This document shows, in pieces, positions 4,119 to 5,731 of a stretch of 5,731 bases of DNA; the stretch's first letter is position 1; each line of letters begins with the position of its first letter. The position numbers and the translations under genes were made by a program. The DNA comes from Oscillospiraceae bacterium. GTDB lineage: Bacteria > Bacillota > Clostridia > Oscillospirales > Oscillospiraceae. The notes under the pieces were generated by a model, which saw nothing but the letters and a program-made list of their open reading frames with translations, was not told the DNA's origin and did no database searches. The stretch is from positions 1 to 5,731 of the forward strand of contig JAQWCP010000113.1 in the NCBI GenBank assembly GCA_028705905.1, written 5' to 3'.

Positions 4119-5731
4119 TCACATCCTCTTTTGTTCCTGCAAAGCATTCACCTGTGCCTGATCCGGTGTGACATACACTGTCTCGTAGGTTTCGTAAATC
4201 ACCATACCCGGCCGGGCGCCGCTTGGTTTTTTCACATGTCGCACTTGGGTATAATCTACCGGGACGTTGTCCCCTTCCCGGGCGCTGGAGAAATACGCCG
4301 CCAGCTGGGCGGCTTCCAATATACTCTGTTCGTCCGGCTGCTGCCCCTCACATTGTAAAATGACGTGGGAGCCGGGCCGTTTCTGCACATGGAACCACAA
4401 GTCACTTTTGAATGCGGTTTTCAAGGTCAATTGATCGTTCTGGGTGTTGTTCTTTCCCACCAAAATAGAGCGCCCGGTGGAAGATCGAAACGCCAGGGGC
4501 CGCACAGGCGCCGGTTTTTTCCCTTTCTGGGGCTTGCCCCGGTGCTTGATATATCCGCCTTCCAGCAGCTCGGTGCGGATCTCCTGCAAATCCTGTTCCC
4601 GCTCCGCTTTCGACAATGCTTCCAGCACGCTGTCCAAATAGACAAGATCCGCCTCTCCCCGTCTGATCTGTTCTGTCAGCACCTGGGCGGCTGTTTTTGC
4701 CTTTTGGTACCGCTTGTAATACCGGGCCGCGTTTTGCTGTGGCGTCAAAAGCGGATCCAGCGGGATGGTAACATCCGGACAATCTTCCTGATAATAATCG
4801 GGTGTAACGAAAGACGCCCTTCCTTTTTTGATCTGATGGAAATTGGATGTAATCAAATCACCCCAAATGCGGAATGTATCCCGCCCCATGGCATCTTCCA
4901 GTTCCTTTTTCTGGGCCGCCACTTTTCGCAGGGCCCGCTCCTTTGCAGAAGTGGCGCTGCGGCGCAAGTCGCTGCTCTTTGCCGCAATCCGTTCCCGTGT
5001 CTCCCGCAGCGCATAGAACGAATCCAACAGGGCGGAAAAACTGCTCTCTTCCCGCAGGGTAAGATATCCCTCATATTGACGGGGCCGGATGCAGGTAAAA
5101 TCTTTTGGCTGCCCGTCCAGAAGAAGCATATAGGGAATAAACTCCGCCCGCTCCACCTGGGCAAGCAGCTGGGTCAAAACCGACAAAAGGGCATCGTGAT
5201 CCACATGACACAGGCGGATCTCCGTATCCCCCGCCGCGCGGTAAGCTACCTCTCTGCACAAAAACGGTGACAGCCCCCCCAAAGACGACAGCAGCGCATC
5301 CACCACCTTTTGTTCCGGCGGCGCCTGGTCCAGCACCGCCCGCAGCGCCTCTTCCGTCATAGCCAGGGGGTTTTGCTTCTCCTGGGCGGGGGGCAAGTGG
5401 TAATAAAGCCCCGGCAGTACCTGCCGTTTGGGTGACATCTCCATGTCCACCCGGCGTATGCAGTCCACAATCCGCCCGTCGGCATTCACCAGAATCAAGT
5501 TGGAATGCCTACCCATGGCCTCCAAAACCAGATGCTTCTCTTGGTACTCTCCCATTTCGTCCATGGCCTCTATGGTAATGGTTACCACCCGCTCCATGGG
5601 CGGCTGAACCAGATTGCAAATGCGCCCACCCAGCAAGTGCTTTCGCAGCAGCATGCAGAACATGGGCGGAGTTTTGGGGTTTTCCATCTCCATTTTCCTC
5701 ATCTGCAAACGGGGTCTTGCGGGGTGTCCGG
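4119..5731 (-). CDS. rqcH: Ribosome quality control protein RqcH (NFACT family), 5' end beyond the window
   Basis: RqcH binds stalled 50S subunits carrying peptidyl-tRNA and recruits alanyl-tRNA to add alanine tails that mark the chain for degradation; older names are FbpA and YloA. The open frame continues to the right edge. By recalled comparison with the Bacillus protein (about 570 residues), roughly the first 50 are missing. Counting from the in-frame TTG at 5708: NFACT-N with PPMFCMLLRKHL at 14-25 and MGRHSNLIL at 65-73; a HhH-type segment near 130-200; coiled coils near 235-275 and 330-380; NFACT-R at about 405-515 with DLWFHVQKRPGSHV at 436-449 and VPVDYTQVRHVKKPSGARPG at 482-501. The usual Asp-Arg pair is Glu39-Arg40 here. 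The TTG is not the true start, since homology continues upstream. The gene probably leads crcB in an operon. The stop is TGA. Confidence 0.95.
   Translation of the reverse strand, partial: GHPARPRLQMRKMEMENPKTPPMFCMLLRKHLLGGRICNLVQPPMERVVTITIEAMDEMGEYQEKHLVLEAMGRHSNLILVNADGRIVDCIRRVDMEMSPKRQVLPGLYYHLPPAQEKQNPLAMTEEALRAVLDQAPPEQKVVDALLSSLGGLSPFLCREVAYRAAGDTEIRLCHVDHDALLSVLTQLLAQVERAEFIPYMLLLDGQPKDFTCIRPRQYEGYLTLREESSFSALLDSFYALRETRERIAAKSSDLRRSATSAKERALRKVAAQKKELEDAMGRDTFRIWGDLITSNFHQIKKGRASFVTPDYYQEDCPDVTIPLDPLLTPQQNAARYYKRYQKAKTAAQVLTEQIRRGEADLVYLDSVLEALSKAEREQDLQEIRTELLEGGYIKHRGKPQKGKKPAPVRPLAFRSSTGRSILVGKNNTQNDQLTLKTAFKSDLWFHVQKRPGSHVILQCEGQQPDEQSILEAAQLAAYFSSAREGDNVPVDYTQVRHVKKPSGARPGMVIYETYETVYVTPDQAQVNALQEQKRM
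4124..4129 (-). promoter_or_regulatory. Ribosome binding site of crcB inside the rqcH 3' end
   Basis: AGAGGA on the minus strand lies in the last rqcH codons, 9 nt before the crcB ATG at 4114. It fixes the 121-residue start over a longer frame from 4147 and implies coupled translation. Confidence 0.75.

Noticed and set aside
4365..5270. 301-codon open frame on the plus strand
   Set aside because: It lies entirely antisense to rqcH, has no recognisable domain, and shows the Cys/Arg/Pro-rich composition of a shadow frame.
5706..5708. TTG at 5708 as the rqcH start
   Set aside because: The open frame and NFACT similarity continue upstream to the window edge, and about 50 N-terminal residues of the family are still missing.

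Overview
The window looks like a housekeeping stretch of a Bacillota genome, most likely an anaerobic member of the Clostridia. The pointers are the rpmG-secE-nusG gene order, strong GGAGG-type ribosome binding sites, sigma-A type promoters, a two-iron desulfoferrodoxin, an NFACT/RqcH protein, and ammonia-dependent asparagine synthetase. I cannot name a genus. I see no mobile element, CRISPR array, rRNA or tRNA.

Layout from left to right: (1) Positions 1-619, minus strand: rpmG, secE and the first 40 codons of nusG, read leftwards from a promoter at about 757-786 after a leader of about 130 nt. nusG carries an in-frame TAG at codon 16. (2) Positions 620-910: no gene; it holds that leader and promoter plus the asnA terminator region. 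(3) Positions 911-1918, minus: asnA with its own near-consensus promoter. (4) Positions 2059-2442, minus: desulfoferrodoxin (superoxide reductase), ended by a hairpin in front of the asnA promoter. (5) Positions 2443-2647: divergent control region between dfx and gap, with overlapping inverted repeats. (6) Positions 2648-3661, plus: type I glyceraldehyde-3-phosphate dehydrogenase, followed by a strong hairpin that probably works in both directions. (7) Positions 3749-5731, minus: fluoride channel crcB, 4 nt downstream of an rqcH gene whose 5' end lies beyond the right edge.

The genes do not form one pathway. They cover translation and secretion (rpmG, secE, nusG), ribosome rescue (rqcH), glycolysis (gap), asparagine synthesis (asnA), oxygen defence (dfx) and fluoride export (crcB). 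All but gap are on the minus strand.

I found no convincing new system. The best points for a second look are the amber codon in nusG, the structured rpmG leader, the palindromes between dfx and gap, the Asp-to-Asn change in the GAPDH cofactor loop, and the Glu-Arg in place of Asp-Arg in RqcH. TAG ends secE and crcB here, so a general TAG reassignment is unlikely and the nusG stop is probably a base error or a true nonsense mutation.
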